Source: Rhodanobacteraceae bacterium (GTDB lineage: Bacteria; Pseudomonadota; Gammaproteobacteria; Xanthomonadales; Rhodanobacteraceae). From it: a stretch of 64,000 nt of DNA. The stretch spans positions 1-64,000 of the forward strand of contig JAEUPP010000006.1 of NCBI GenBank assembly GCA_016790075.1, written 5' to 3'. Position numbers and translations under genes: made by a program. Shown here in pieces: positions 1 through 7,602 of this stretch. How positions within the stretch are numbered: the first letter of the stretch is position 1; each line of letters starts with the position of its first letter. The notes under the pieces are model-generated. The model was not told the origin of the DNA, did no database searches, and saw only the letters and a program-made list of their open reading frames with translations.

Positions 1-213
1 GGCCGATGCAGCGCCGACGCCGACACGAATGACCGGCAACTCGGGAATGAGGTCGATGCCGGGCTCCTGTTCGCGCGATACGCAGGTCGCCGAAGCCACC
101 GCGACTTCCTGGGTGTCCGCATCCCGGACGACGATGGACCAGGTCGCGTTCGCGCAGAAAGGTAGCGCCAACAGTAGCAGGCAGCCTAACCGCCTTGTCA
201 TCGACAGATTCAT
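1..213 (-). CDS. DUF1028 family secreted protein (3' part outside window)
   Basis: Only the first 71 codons are in the window. The start ATG is preceded by AGAGGA about five nt upstream; an in-frame ATG four codons later is an alternative. The N-terminus MTRRLGCLLLLALPFCANA is a signal peptide. It is followed by TWSIVVRDADTQEVAVASATCV-like sequence, which matches the N-terminal strand of DUF1028 proteins (usually ...FSIVARDPETGELGVAV). DUF1028 is predicted to have an Ntn-hydrolase-like fold and has no settled function. Here it would act in the periplasm or outside. Assignment rests on the short N-terminal motif only. Confidence 0.7.
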   Translation of the reverse strand, partial: MNLSMTRRLGCLLLLALPFCANATWSIVVRDADTQEVAVASATCVSREQEPGIDLIPELPVIRVGVGAASA

Positions 214-385
214 GAGGTCCTCTACTTTGCTAATGCTGGAATTGGCAACGGTTGCTTGCAGCATGCAGCGGCAAGTCGGGGGAGACCGTGACAGCAGGCC
301 ATAACTGTGCTGTTCGAGCCTACCTTCACCCGTCACGGCAAAAACGTGACATGGCTCAGGGAAGCCAGCCCTTGGCGGAAAAGAG

Positions 386-407
386 AAGGCCCCGCAAGCG
401 GGGCCTT
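386..407 (-). terminator. Rho-independent terminator of the yceI-family gene
   Basis: A perfect 10-bp stem, AAGGCCCCGC / GCGGGGCCTT with a two-base loop, lies 30 bp beyond the yceI stop on the minus strand. On that strand it is followed by TCTCTTTTCC. Position and shape fit a factor-independent terminator. Confidence 0.85.
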
Positions 408-436
408 CGAGGCACAGCACCAAGGTAATCAGCGGA

Positions 437-1027
437 TCAGCCAGCTTTCTTGGCCTCGCCGGCTTTCAGTGTTTCCGTAGTGATATGGATCTTTACCTCG
501 TCGCTGACATTGGGCACGTAGGCACCCATGCCGAAGTCCGAGCGCTTGATCGTGGTCCAGGCATCAAAGCCGGCTGCCGGTTTCTTCGCCATTGGATGCT
601 CGCCGACCTTGTTGACGGTCACGTCGAGCACGGTCGACTTGGTTACCCCGTGGATGGTCAGGTCGCCAGTGACCTTGAGTTTGTTGTCGCCGGCCTTCTC
701 GACCTTGGTGCTCTTGAATGTCGCTGCCGGGAACTTGGCCAGATCGAAGAAATCGGCGCTGCGCAGGTGCTGGTCGAACTTGGTCACGTCAGTGCGCAGG
801 CTGTCGATCGGGATAGTGACCGAGACCGAGGATTTGGTCAGGTCGGCGGTATCGAGCAGCAGCTCACCTTCGATCGCAGCGAAGCGGGCAGAGGGATTGG
901 ACAGACCCATGTGTGTCCACGAAAACACGACATTGGTGTGGCTGCCGTCGAATTCGTACTTGTCGGCAGCGACTGCCGTCAGCGAAGCAGTGACGAGGGT
1001 GGCGGCCAGGGCGAGCTTGCGAAACAT
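437..1027 (-). CDS. YceI family periplasmic lipid-binding-like protein
   Basis: 196 residues, the normal length for the family. A signal peptide is visible (MFRKLALAATLVTASLTAVAA, cleaved after AVA). It is followed by the YceI barrel hallmarks: YEFDGSHTNVVFSWTHMGLS near residues 24-43, SVSVTIPIDSLRT, LRSADFFDLAKFPAATFKST, GDLTIHGVTKSTVLDV and a C-terminal KIHITTETLKA strand. YceI proteins are secreted lipocalin-like barrels that bind isoprenoid chains such as polyprenyl or ubiquinone-8; some are stress-induced. Start chosen at an ATG with GGAGG seven nt upstream. It stands alone, followed by its own terminator, and 30 nt downstream of the RutE-like gene on the same strand. Confidence 0.93.
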   Translation of the reverse strand: MFRKLALAATLVTASLTAVAADKYEFDGSHTNVVFSWTHMGLSNPSARFAAIEGELLLDTADLTKSSVSVTIPIDSLRTDVTKFDQHLRSADFFDLAKFPAATFKSTKVEKAGDNKLKVTGDLTIHGVTKSTVLDVTVNKVGEHPMAKKPAAGFDAWTTIKRSDFGMGAYVPNVSDEVKIHITTETLKAGEAKKAG

Positions 1028-1057
1028 AGGTAAACCTCCGGGTTGGTGGGGCGGGGC

Positions 1058-1663
1058 TCAGGCGATACGGCAAACCTGGTCGAACGTGAAGCGTGGATTG
1101 CGCGGTTTCAATGTTGCCGGGTTGCCATACCCGATATTGACGAGGAAGTTCGACTTGACCTGCGTGTCAGCAAAAAACAGCTCGTCGGCGAGCGCCGAGT
1201 TGAAGCCAGACATGGGGCCGCAGTCCAGGCCCAGTGCACGCGCGGCGATAATCAGGTAGGCGCCTTGCAGCGACGCGTTGCGGAAAGCCGTGTTCCGGAT
1301 CACCTCGGGTTTGCCTTCAAACCACGAGCGGGCGCCGGTGTTCGGGAACAGCAGGTCCATATGCTCATAAAAGGCGTGGTCGCTACCGATCAATGCCGTA
1401 ACCGGGGCTGCCATCGTCGACGCCACATTGCCCTCGTCAAGGGTGCGGCGCAGCAAGGCTTTGGCTTCGGGCGAGCGGATGAACACGATGCGCGCAGGGG
1501 AACAGTTCGCGCTGGTCGGGGCCATCTTGGCCAGGTCATAGAGTTGTACCAGCTGGGCGTCCGTCACAGGCTGGTCCAGCCAGGCCTGAGCGGAGCCGCG
1601 AAAGGTGCGGGCATCGTTGAACAGCTGAGCTAGCGCGGTGGCGGCAATCGGGGTTTGCGGCAT
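1058..1663 (-). CDS. rutE: Malonic semialdehyde reductase RutE-type nitroreductase family protein
   Basis: 201 residues. The sequence follows E. coli RutE closely: LFNDARTFRG, the KMAPTSANCSPARIVFIRS segment (residues about 46-64), APVTALIG, LLFPNTGARSWFEGKP, TAFRNASLQGAYLIIAARALGLDCGPMSGF, VKSNFLVNIGYG. Members are FMN-dependent, use NAD(P)H and reduce malonic semialdehyde to 3-hydroxypropionate in pyrimidine degradation (Rut pathway). No other rut gene is nearby, so here it may act as a general quinone or semialdehyde reductase. Start has AGGA seven nt upstream. It precedes the yceI gene on the same strand by 30 nt and could be cotranscribed with it. Confidence 0.88.
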   Translation of the reverse strand: MPQTPIAATALAQLFNDARTFRGSAQAWLDQPVTDAQLVQLYDLAKMAPTSANCSPARIVFIRSPEAKALLRRTLDEGNVASTMAAPVTALIGSDHAFYEHMDLLFPNTGARSWFEGKPEVIRNTAFRNASLQGAYLIIAARALGLDCGPMSGFNSALADELFFADTQVKSNFLVNIGYGNPATLKPRNPRFTFDQVCRIA

Positions 1664-1802
1664 GGGTCTTCCTGGCGGGCTACCGCGGCTGTCCTGAGGA
1701 CGCGCAGTTTAGGTTGAGGGTAAAGAGGGGGTCATTGTGCCCGCCGAAAACAGATTGGTGAATCGCGCTCTACAATGCCGGCCTTTCGTGCAGTTGCTGA
1801 CC

Positions 1803-2795
1803 ATGCCGGAAACAGCCACAACTTGCTGGGTGATCACCGACGGAGCCGCGGGCAATGAGCGGCAGGCGCTGGCACTGGCTGGGCGGCTGGCGGGAGCGGT
1901 GCGCGTATGGCAGCTGGAGCCCTGTGCGCCCTGGTCCTGGCTTGCGCCAAGCCTGTTGCTGGGCGCCCGCCTGGCCCTGCCGGCGCCACAACGCATGCAG
2001 TTCAGTGCGCCCTGGCCGGCTATCGCAATAGGCTGTGGGCGCAGTGCCGCACTGTTCACGCGGGCGCTACGCCGCTGGAGTGGTGGGCGCACGTTTACAC
2101 TGCAGATACTCAATCCGCGCATTGCGCCTTCGGCCTACGATCTGGTTGTCGCGCCGCAGCACGACAGGCTGGCCGGGTCCAACGTGATTTCGACCTTGGG
2201 ATCCCTGAACCCTGTCGATGACAACTGGCTCGCGGATGGCGCGGCGGCGTTCCCCGATCTCGCTGCTCTGCCGATGCCGCGCCGCGCTGTGCTGATAGGG
2301 GCGAACCATCGTGATGTCGCAATCGACACCCAGTACTGCGTGGCGCTGGTCGAGGCGCTGGCCAGGCAGTACGAGCGTCACGGCGGTAGCTTTCTGGTGA
2401 CCACATCGCGCCGTACACCGGCCTTGCTGGCCGAATACCTGCGCAGTGCGTTCGCCCGCTTTCCCGGGGTGTTCTGGAGTGGCGTTCAGGACGGGCCGAA
2501 TCCGTACGCAGGATTTCTCGCCCATGCCCAGTCGATTTTCGTCACCCCTGATTCGGTCAATATGCTGTCGGAAGCCTGTGCGGTTGGCGTGCCGGTGTAT
2601 AGCTGGTGGGCGCAGCCGGCACGCGGCAAGCTGGCACGATTCCACGCGGCGCTGGTGCAAAGCGGCCAGTTGCGCTTGCTTGGCCAGCAAGCACCGGAGC
2701 ACAAACCCCCACCGCTGCGCGAGACCGCAGCGGTTGCGGTCGAAGTCGCACGACGCTGGCGTGTGTTTCGCGATAGTGGCCAGGTTATTGATTGA
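1803..2795 (+). CDS. ELM1/GtrOC1 family putative glycosyltransferase-like protein
   Basis: 330 residues from the ATG chosen here. The N-terminal WVITDGAAGNERQALALAGRL is the ELM1-family opening (W-x-(I/L)-T-D-G-x-x-G-N-x-x-Q). Further family segments are AIGCGRSAA, the QILNPR strand, DLVVAPQHD, LIGANHRD, TTSRRTP and FVTPDSVNMLSEACAVGVPVYSW, the last resembling the nucleotide-sugar-binding region of GT-B glycosyltransferases. The plant name ELM1 (mitochondrial fission) gives no bacterial function; bacterial members are often near envelope polysaccharide genes. A GTG at 1737 with AGAGGGGG upstream would add 22 residues. A TACAAT hexamer at 1771-1776 argues for the shorter start. It is convergent with the SDR gene, 12 bp apart. 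Confidence 0.75.
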   Translation: MPETATTCWVITDGAAGNERQALALAGRLAGAVRVWQLEPCAPWSWLAPSLLLGARLALPAPQRMQFSAPWPAIAIGCGRSAALFTRALRRWSGGRTFTLQILNPRIAPSAYDLVVAPQHDRLAGSNVISTLGSLNPVDDNWLADGAAAFPDLAALPMPRRAVLIGANHRDVAIDTQYCVALVEALARQYERHGGSFLVTTSRRTPALLAEYLRSAFARFPGVFWSGVQDGPNPYAGFLAHAQSIFVTPDSVNMLSEACAVGVPVYSWWAQPARGKLARFHAALVQSGQLRLLGQQAPEHKPPPLRETAAVAVEVARRWRVFRDSGQVID

Positions 2796-2807
2796 CCGTC
2801 GCCATTC

Positions 2808-3932
2808 TTACTTTTTCCGGTTGTCCCACAAGGAAATGAGTTCCCTTTCCCGTTCAGCGCTGATGCCGGCGCGCAACCTGGCCTGGCGCTCGGCCGGCTG
2901 CTCCCGCCACCAGGCCAAAGTGTCGGCCGCGGTCGTCGCCAGCGGGCGGAACGAGAGTCCGTGCTGGCGTGCGCGGGTGATGCTGCGCCGGGCGAAGCCG
3001 GCCGAGTCGCCTTCGCCTGGAACAAAGACTGGCATATCGCTCCATGCAGCCACCTGCTGCGCCTCCAGAAACTCCGTATCGACCCAGGTGAATTCGGCCG
3101 TGGATTTCAGCGCTGCGCGAATGCCGTGCAGCATTTCGCGCATGGTCAAGGTTTTTGCTGGGCCGATTGCATTAAAGGCGCCGGATGCGCGCTGCTCGGC
3201 CATGCGTATGGTCCATTCGGCCAGATCGCGCGCGTCAATGAACTGCACGGGGTCCGTGCCGCTGCCGGGGGCGAGCACCACGCCGCCGCGCGCGATACGC
3301 ACTGGCCAGTAGGTGTAGCGATCGGTCTCGTCGCCCGGACCAACGATAAGCCCGGGCCGGATCAATGTGCAGCGATCACCAAACCAGTGCGTCACTTCCT
3401 GCTCACAACGTGCCTTGAGAGGTCCGTACAGCGCCATGTTCGCGCGCAGCGTTTCCTGGGTTTCCTGCATCGCATCGGTGCCTTCGTAGCGCGCGAGAGG
3501 GGCGTTTTCGACGGCACCGGGTGTGTCGTTGGTGGCATAGACCGAGACTGTCGACAGGAAGATGTAGTGGCCGACCTTGCCCTTGAGGCGTTGGCCTGCA
3601 TCACGTATCCAGAATGGCAAGGTAGTGGGATTGTCGATGCAGACATCCCATTCACGTCCTTCCAGTGCGGCGAGATCGCCGGTATTGCGGTCACCCTGGA
3701 GTTCCTCGACCTCGCCTGGCCATTGCCTGGGCTTGCGCCCACGGTTGAACAAGGTCAGTTTGTGCCCGCGTGAGAGTGCGTAGTGCACCTGATGCGGCCC
3801 AATGAAGCCGGTGCCGCCGAGTATCAGTATGCGCAGCGAGGGCGTTGCGGCCTGCGCCGCGGGCAAGATTCGGCCTGCCGTCCACGCGGCGGTCGTTGCG
3901 GCAGCCAGTTGCAACCAGCGACGTCGGTCCAT
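2808..3932 (-). CDS. Tat-exported extended SDR, NAD-dependent epimerase/dehydratase family
   Basis: 374 residues. It begins MDRRRWLQLAAATTAAWTAG, a twin-arginine signal (RRRWLQL) ending near AQA at about residue 28. The extended-SDR body follows: ILGGTGFIG dinucleotide-binding loop (about 36-44), LFNRGR, DNPTTLPFWI, FLSTVSVYA and YGPLK as the YxxxK catalytic pair. The next segments are LIRPGLIVGPGD, PVQFIDARDLAEW and FNAIGPAKTLTM. Tat export is expected for enzymes that bind their cofactor before export, which suits an NAD(P)-binding fold. The substrate is unknown; a sugar or ring compound in the periplasm is possible. Its start codon overlaps the stop of the upstream transporter gene (TGATG), so the two are translationally coupled. 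Confidence 0.82.
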   Translation of the reverse strand: MDRRRWLQLAAATTAAWTAGRILPAAQAATPSLRILILGGTGFIGPHQVHYALSRGHKLTLFNRGRKPRQWPGEVEELQGDRNTGDLAALEGREWDVCIDNPTTLPFWIRDAGQRLKGKVGHYIFLSTVSVYATNDTPGAVENAPLARYEGTDAMQETQETLRANMALYGPLKARCEQEVTHWFGDRCTLIRPGLIVGPGDETDRYTYWPVRIARGGVVLAPGSGTDPVQFIDARDLAEWTIRMAEQRASGAFNAIGPAKTLTMREMLHGIRAALKSTAEFTWVDTEFLEAQQVAAWSDMPVFVPGEGDSAGFARRSITRARQHGLSFRPLATTAADTLAWWREQPAERQARLRAGISAERERELISLWDNRKK

Positions 3933-5293
3933 CAGGGGCGTGCTCCGGCGTTGACGAGCAGAGTGGCGGCAATAGTGCCACCGGGACGCTGCGGCGCGAG
4001 ACGCGCATGGCGCCGGCCCAGCCAGAGCGCGACGGCGAGCCAGGCAGCGGACAGTGGCACGGCTGCAGCGGCGATGCCCGCGAGGCTCAGTCCCAGCGCG
4101 GCGAGCGCGGTATAGGTCCAGGCACCGAGCTGGTCGCCGAAGCGGAATACGAAGGTGTCGACAAAATTTTTTGCCTTGTACTTTTCTTCGCGGCTAAGCG
4201 GTACATACAGCACTTCGCGCGCTGGCCGCGACAGGGCGAAATCGCCGGTGCGGCGTAGCACCTGCAGCAGGACCACCAGCGACAACAGCGGAGCTGCGGC
4301 CAGCGCGAGGAAGCCGACGAGGGACAGCAGCGGCAGCAGTACCAGTACTGCGCCGACACCGACCTTATCGATGAGCCGGCCGGTCAGTACCAGCTGCACG
4401 ATCAGGGTCAACCCGTTGACCCAGACATCGACACGGGCGAAATAGGCGGTGCGCGCGGCGCGGTCGGCAATTTCGCGCGCAACGATTTCCGCCTGCAGGA
4501 AATACAGAAACGCCGAGCCCACGGTAAACAGCAGCATGAATAACGCGATAGCGATCAGATACGGCGAGCGCAGCACGCCCGAAACGCCGGCCCAGGCATT
4601 GCCGCCGATAATCTCCTGTTCGATGCGCGCCTGGGTTTCGCCGCGAGCAGCGACGTGACGGCTCAGCGCGTACATGGCGCGCAGCCCGGCTTCAAGCAGC
4701 AGCGCGGAGACAAACAGCAAGGGTACATGGCCAAATAGCTGCACCAGCCAGCCCGTCAGCAGTCCGCCCGCAATGCCGCCCAATGTGCCACCGGCGCCGA
4801 TCACGCCGTAGAGCCGGCGCGCCTGAGTGGTCTGGAATACATCGGCCATGACCGCCCAGAACAGTGATACGGCGAATACCGCGAACACGCTGGTCCAGAC
4901 GAAGAACATCCGGCCGATCCAGGTCTGCACCGATGCGGGCGCATAGACCATGGCGGCGGCAAACACGACCAGGCAGAGAATGAGCCCGCGATAGGCCCAG
5001 GTGACGAAGCGCCGTCGCGGCAACCGTGCAACTAGCTTTGAGAACAACGGGCTCACGATCAGGGTCGTCAGCAGGGTGCCAAGGAACAGCCAGGGCAGAT
5101 GGTTGACGCCGCCGGTCACGCCCATCTCGTCGCGGATCGGGCGCAGCACATAGTAGGCAGCCAGCACGCAGAAAAAATAGGCGAACGCGAACGCCAGCGG
5201 CAGCTGCTCGTCGCGGCGCACGCTGAACAAGGCCTGCAGCAACCCTTCGTCGTCACGTGGATCGGTGTCGGCGGATCCGGGGCGAGTACCCAT
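3932..5293 (-). CDS. MFS/ATP:ADP-antiporter-like membrane transporter
   Basis: 453 residues, about 10-12 membrane helices. A soluble N-terminus of about 30 residues is followed by LPLAFAFAYFFCVLAAYYVLRPIRDEMG, a segment typical of proteins annotated as NTP/NDP-exchange-like or MFS transporters. A later SLFWAVMADVF...ARRLYGVIGAGGTLGGIAG region supports the same family. Bacterial relatives outside intracellular parasites have no proven nucleotide substrate, so the substrate is open. Start ATG has AGAGG nine nt upstream. It is coupled to the downstream Tat-SDR gene by a one-base overlap, which suggests that transporter and exported enzyme work on the same compound. Divergent from pepQ, with 220 nt between. 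Confidence 0.75.
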   Translation of the reverse strand: MGTRPGSADTDPRDDEGLLQALFSVRRDEQLPLAFAFAYFFCVLAAYYVLRPIRDEMGVTGGVNHLPWLFLGTLLTTLIVSPLFSKLVARLPRRRFVTWAYRGLILCLVVFAAAMVYAPASVQTWIGRMFFVWTSVFAVFAVSLFWAVMADVFQTTQARRLYGVIGAGGTLGGIAGGLLTGWLVQLFGHVPLLFVSALLLEAGLRAMYALSRHVAARGETQARIEQEIIGGNAWAGVSGVLRSPYLIAIALFMLLFTVGSAFLYFLQAEIVAREIADRAARTAYFARVDVWVNGLTLIVQLVLTGRLIDKVGVGAVLVLLPLLSLVGFLALAAAPLLSLVVLLQVLRRTGDFALSRPAREVLYVPLSREEKYKAKNFVDTFVFRFGDQLGAWTYTALAALGLSLAGIAAAAVPLSAAWLAVALWLGRRHARLAPQRPGGTIAATLLVNAGARP

Positions 5294-5513
5294 GACGGCG
5301 GCCTCTTGCGCGCCCTCAGGCGCGATCGTGGCCTGGATTAGGGAAGTCGCGCAGCCGGTTCACCTGTGAAAGAAGTCAGGGCAGGCCGCGGGAACTCGTC
5401 GTAACACGGCGTGGCGTGGCAGGATCGCGCTGAACGGAAAATCACGCTGCCGCTCCCGGCGTACATAGGGGGCGGCGGCCAACGCCGAATACCGGTCCAT
5501 TCTGAGGCCAACT

Positions 5514-6842
5514 ATGTCTTCTGCCTTGTTGAGTCAGCTCTACCCGGCCCATCTGGCCACGCTGCAAAGCCGTGCGGATGCGGCGCTGGCGCGTGGCGGC
5601 TTTGACCATCTGGTAATCGCAGCGGGTCAGCTGCATTACCCGTTCCTGGACGACCTGCCGTATCCGTTTCAGGTCAATCCGCATTTCAAGCACTGGCTGC
5701 CGGTAACCCGGGCGCCGGGTTCGTGGATCGTGGTTACGCCCGGAAAACGGCCCATGCTGATCTACCTGCAGCCGCACGACTATTGGCATGTCGTGCCGGA
5801 AGTGCCGGCCGGGTATTGGGTGGAGCATTTCGATATCGTCATCGTGCGTGAAGCGGCGCAAGCCGCGGCGCATCTGCCGGCGCGGGCTGACCGCTGCGCC
5901 ATTCTCGGTGAGGACGGCGCTGCCGTTGGTTCGTACCGGCCCAACAACCCGCAAGCCGTTACCGATTACCTGCACTATCACCGCGCCTGGAAAACCGAGT
6001 ACGAGCTCGCGATGATGCGCGTCGCCTCGCACCTCGGCGTGCGTGCACACCGCGCTGCTGAGGCCGCGTTCCGCTGCGGCGCTTCGGAATATGCCATCCA
6101 TATGGCCTACCTCAGTGCCGTGCGCGAAACCGAACATGAGCTGCCCTATGGCAACATCATCGGCCTCAATGAACACGGCGCCGTGCTGCATTACATGCAT
6201 TTCGAGCGCAATCCGCCGCTGGTTTCGCATTCACTGCTGATCGATGCGGGTGCCAGCTTCCACGGCTACGCCTGTGACATCACGCGCACCTACGCCAGTC
6301 AGCAGGCCGGCGAATTCCAGCAGCTGGTCGATGCCGTCGATCGTGCACAACAGGAATTCTGTAGTCAGGTGCGTGTGGGCAAGAGCTATCCGGAACTGCA
6401 CGTACAGGCGCATCACGTGCTCGCCGGCATTCTGCGCGAGCAGGGGTTCATCCGCATGAGCGCCGAAAGTGCGGTCGAGTCGGGTGTGTCGCGTGCGTTC
6501 TTTCCGCACGGGCTCGGCCATTACATCGGGTTGCAGGTGCACGATATAGGCGGGTTCCAGGCCAGTGAAAGCGGAGGCGTGCTGCCCAGGCCGGAAGGCC
6601 ATCCCTATCTGCGCCTGACGCGCACGATCGACGCCGGCCAGGTCATGACCATCGAACCGGGGATCTATTTCATCGACCTGCTGCTTGCCGAGCTCAAGCA
6701 GACGCCTCAGGCAAGCGATATCAGGTGGGACAAGGTCGAGTCCTTCAGAAAATACGGCGGCGTGCGTATTGAAGATGATGTGGTCTGTACCGCAGGCGAG
6801 CCGGAAAACCTCACGCGGGACGCGTTCGCGGCCTTGAACTGA
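5514..6842 (+). CDS. pepQ: Xaa-Pro dipeptidase PepQ
   Basis: 442 residues, matching the usual PepQ length (about 443). The N-terminal creatinase-like domain starts YPAHLATLQSRADAALARG. The C-terminal M24 'pita-bread' domain holds the five metal ligands in recognisable motifs: LLIDAGASFHGYACDITRTYA (two Asp), FFPHGLGHYIGLQVHD (His), MTIEPGIYF (Glu) and GVRIEDDVV (Glu). The enzyme is cytosolic, needs two Mn ions, and hydrolyses Xaa-Pro dipeptides; PepQ proteins also hydrolyse some organophosphate esters. GAGG lies seven nt upstream of the ATG. A second M24 enzyme, PepP, is encoded five kb away, so this window carries both proline-specific peptidases. Confidence 0.95.
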   Translation: MSSALLSQLYPAHLATLQSRADAALARGGFDHLVIAAGQLHYPFLDDLPYPFQVNPHFKHWLPVTRAPGSWIVVTPGKRPMLIYLQPHDYWHVVPEVPAGYWVEHFDIVIVREAAQAAAHLPARADRCAILGEDGAAVGSYRPNNPQAVTDYLHYHRAWKTEYELAMMRVASHLGVRAHRAAEAAFRCGASEYAIHMAYLSAVRETEHELPYGNIIGLNEHGAVLHYMHFERNPPLVSHSLLIDAGASFHGYACDITRTYASQQAGEFQQLVDAVDRAQQEFCSQVRVGKSYPELHVQAHHVLAGILREQGFIRMSAESAVESGVSRAFFPHGLGHYIGLQVHDIGGFQASESGGVLPRPEGHPYLRLTRTIDAGQVMTIEPGIYFIDLLLAELKQTPQASDIRWDKVESFRKYGGVRIEDDVVCTAGEPENLTRDAFAALN

Positions 6843-6870
6843 TCGAACTCGCCACGATAACGGGAGGACA

Positions 6871-6993
6871 ATGAGACCGGGGCAGATTTGCAGGCGGGAC
6901 AGGGTAGCGACCGTATTCGGCATTGACCGGGAAGTCGACCGTCGACGGACCGAATGCTTGTGTCGGTTGCCTCAGCAAGTCGGAGCTCATTGA
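6871..6993 (+). CDS. Possible 40-residue leader peptide upstream of the ECF sigma gene
   Basis: A short open frame of 40 codons begins at an ATG preceded by GGGAGGACA, one of the best ribosome-binding sites in this area. It ends 18 nt before the ECF sigma start, whose own ribosome-binding site is poor. The product is Arg- and Cys-rich (starts MRPGQICRRDR) with no recognisable domain. It could be a translated leader coupling or tuning sigma-factor translation, or only chance. It does not resemble a known peptide. Confidence 0.3.
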   Translation: MRPGQICRRDRVATVFGIDREVDRRRTECLCRLPQQVGAH

Positions 6994-7011
6994 TTTTCTG
7001 CGAGTTGATCG

Positions 7012-7578
7012 ATGTCTACACCACCGATTACGCAGCTACTTGAGCGTTGGCGCTGCGGCGAAGCGGGGGCTGCTGATGCGCTGATGAACGTCGTCTATCC
7101 ACTGCTTCGCGAGCTAGCCCAACAGCGACTGCGCCGGTTTGCGCCCGGTGCAACGTTGCAACCGACTGAACTGGCGAACGAAGCCTATTTGCGGCTGCTT
7201 CGGGCGCGCGCGACGGACTGGAGCAGCCGCGCCCATTTCTTCGCCATCTCGGCCAAGGTCGTTCGCAACCTCGCGGTCGACTACGCACGTGGGCGAGCCA
7301 GCGCCAAGCGTGGCGGTGATCTCGTCATGCTGCCGCTGGATGAGATGGACGACGTGCCTGCAGTTGCTGCCGACATCGACGTGCTTGGGATAGACCTGGC
7401 ACTGGTGGACCTCGAACGCGAAGACGCTGTGCTGGGGCAGATCGTGGAGCTCAAGTATTTTTCTGGGCTGGATACGGATGAAATTGCTGAGGTTTGCGGT
7501 ATTTCGCGGGCATCCGTTGTGCGCCGCTGGCGTTATGCCCGCGCCTGGCTTGCCGATCGACTGAAATCGCTGGCCTGA
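7012..7578 (+). CDS. ECF-type RNA polymerase sigma factor paired with a Ser/Thr kinase
   Basis: 188 residues. Region 2 is visible around LLRELAQQRLRRFAPGATLQPTELANEAYLRLLRA and HFFAISAKVVRNLAVDYARGR. Region 4 is near the end (VELKYFSGLDTDEIAEVCGISRASVVRRWRYARAWL), including the helix-turn-helix. The layout matches the ECF subgroup (TIGR02999-like, ECF43-like) usually followed by a receptor-type Ser/Thr kinase, as here with 24 nt between. In Vibrio an ECF43 factor is activated by threonine phosphorylation from its kinase; whether that applies here is inference. No anti-sigma gene is adjacent. The start has a weak Shine-Dalgarno, so a good leader ORF just upstream may matter. Confidence 0.9.
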   Translation: MSTPPITQLLERWRCGEAGAADALMNVVYPLLRELAQQRLRRFAPGATLQPTELANEAYLRLLRARATDWSSRAHFFAISAKVVRNLAVDYARGRASAKRGGDLVMLPLDEMDDVPAVAADIDVLGIDLALVDLEREDAVLGQIVELKYFSGLDTDEIAEVCGISRASVVRRWRYARAWLADRLKSLA

Positions 7579-7602
7579 GGCGGGAGCAGAGATCAACGCC
7601 GT

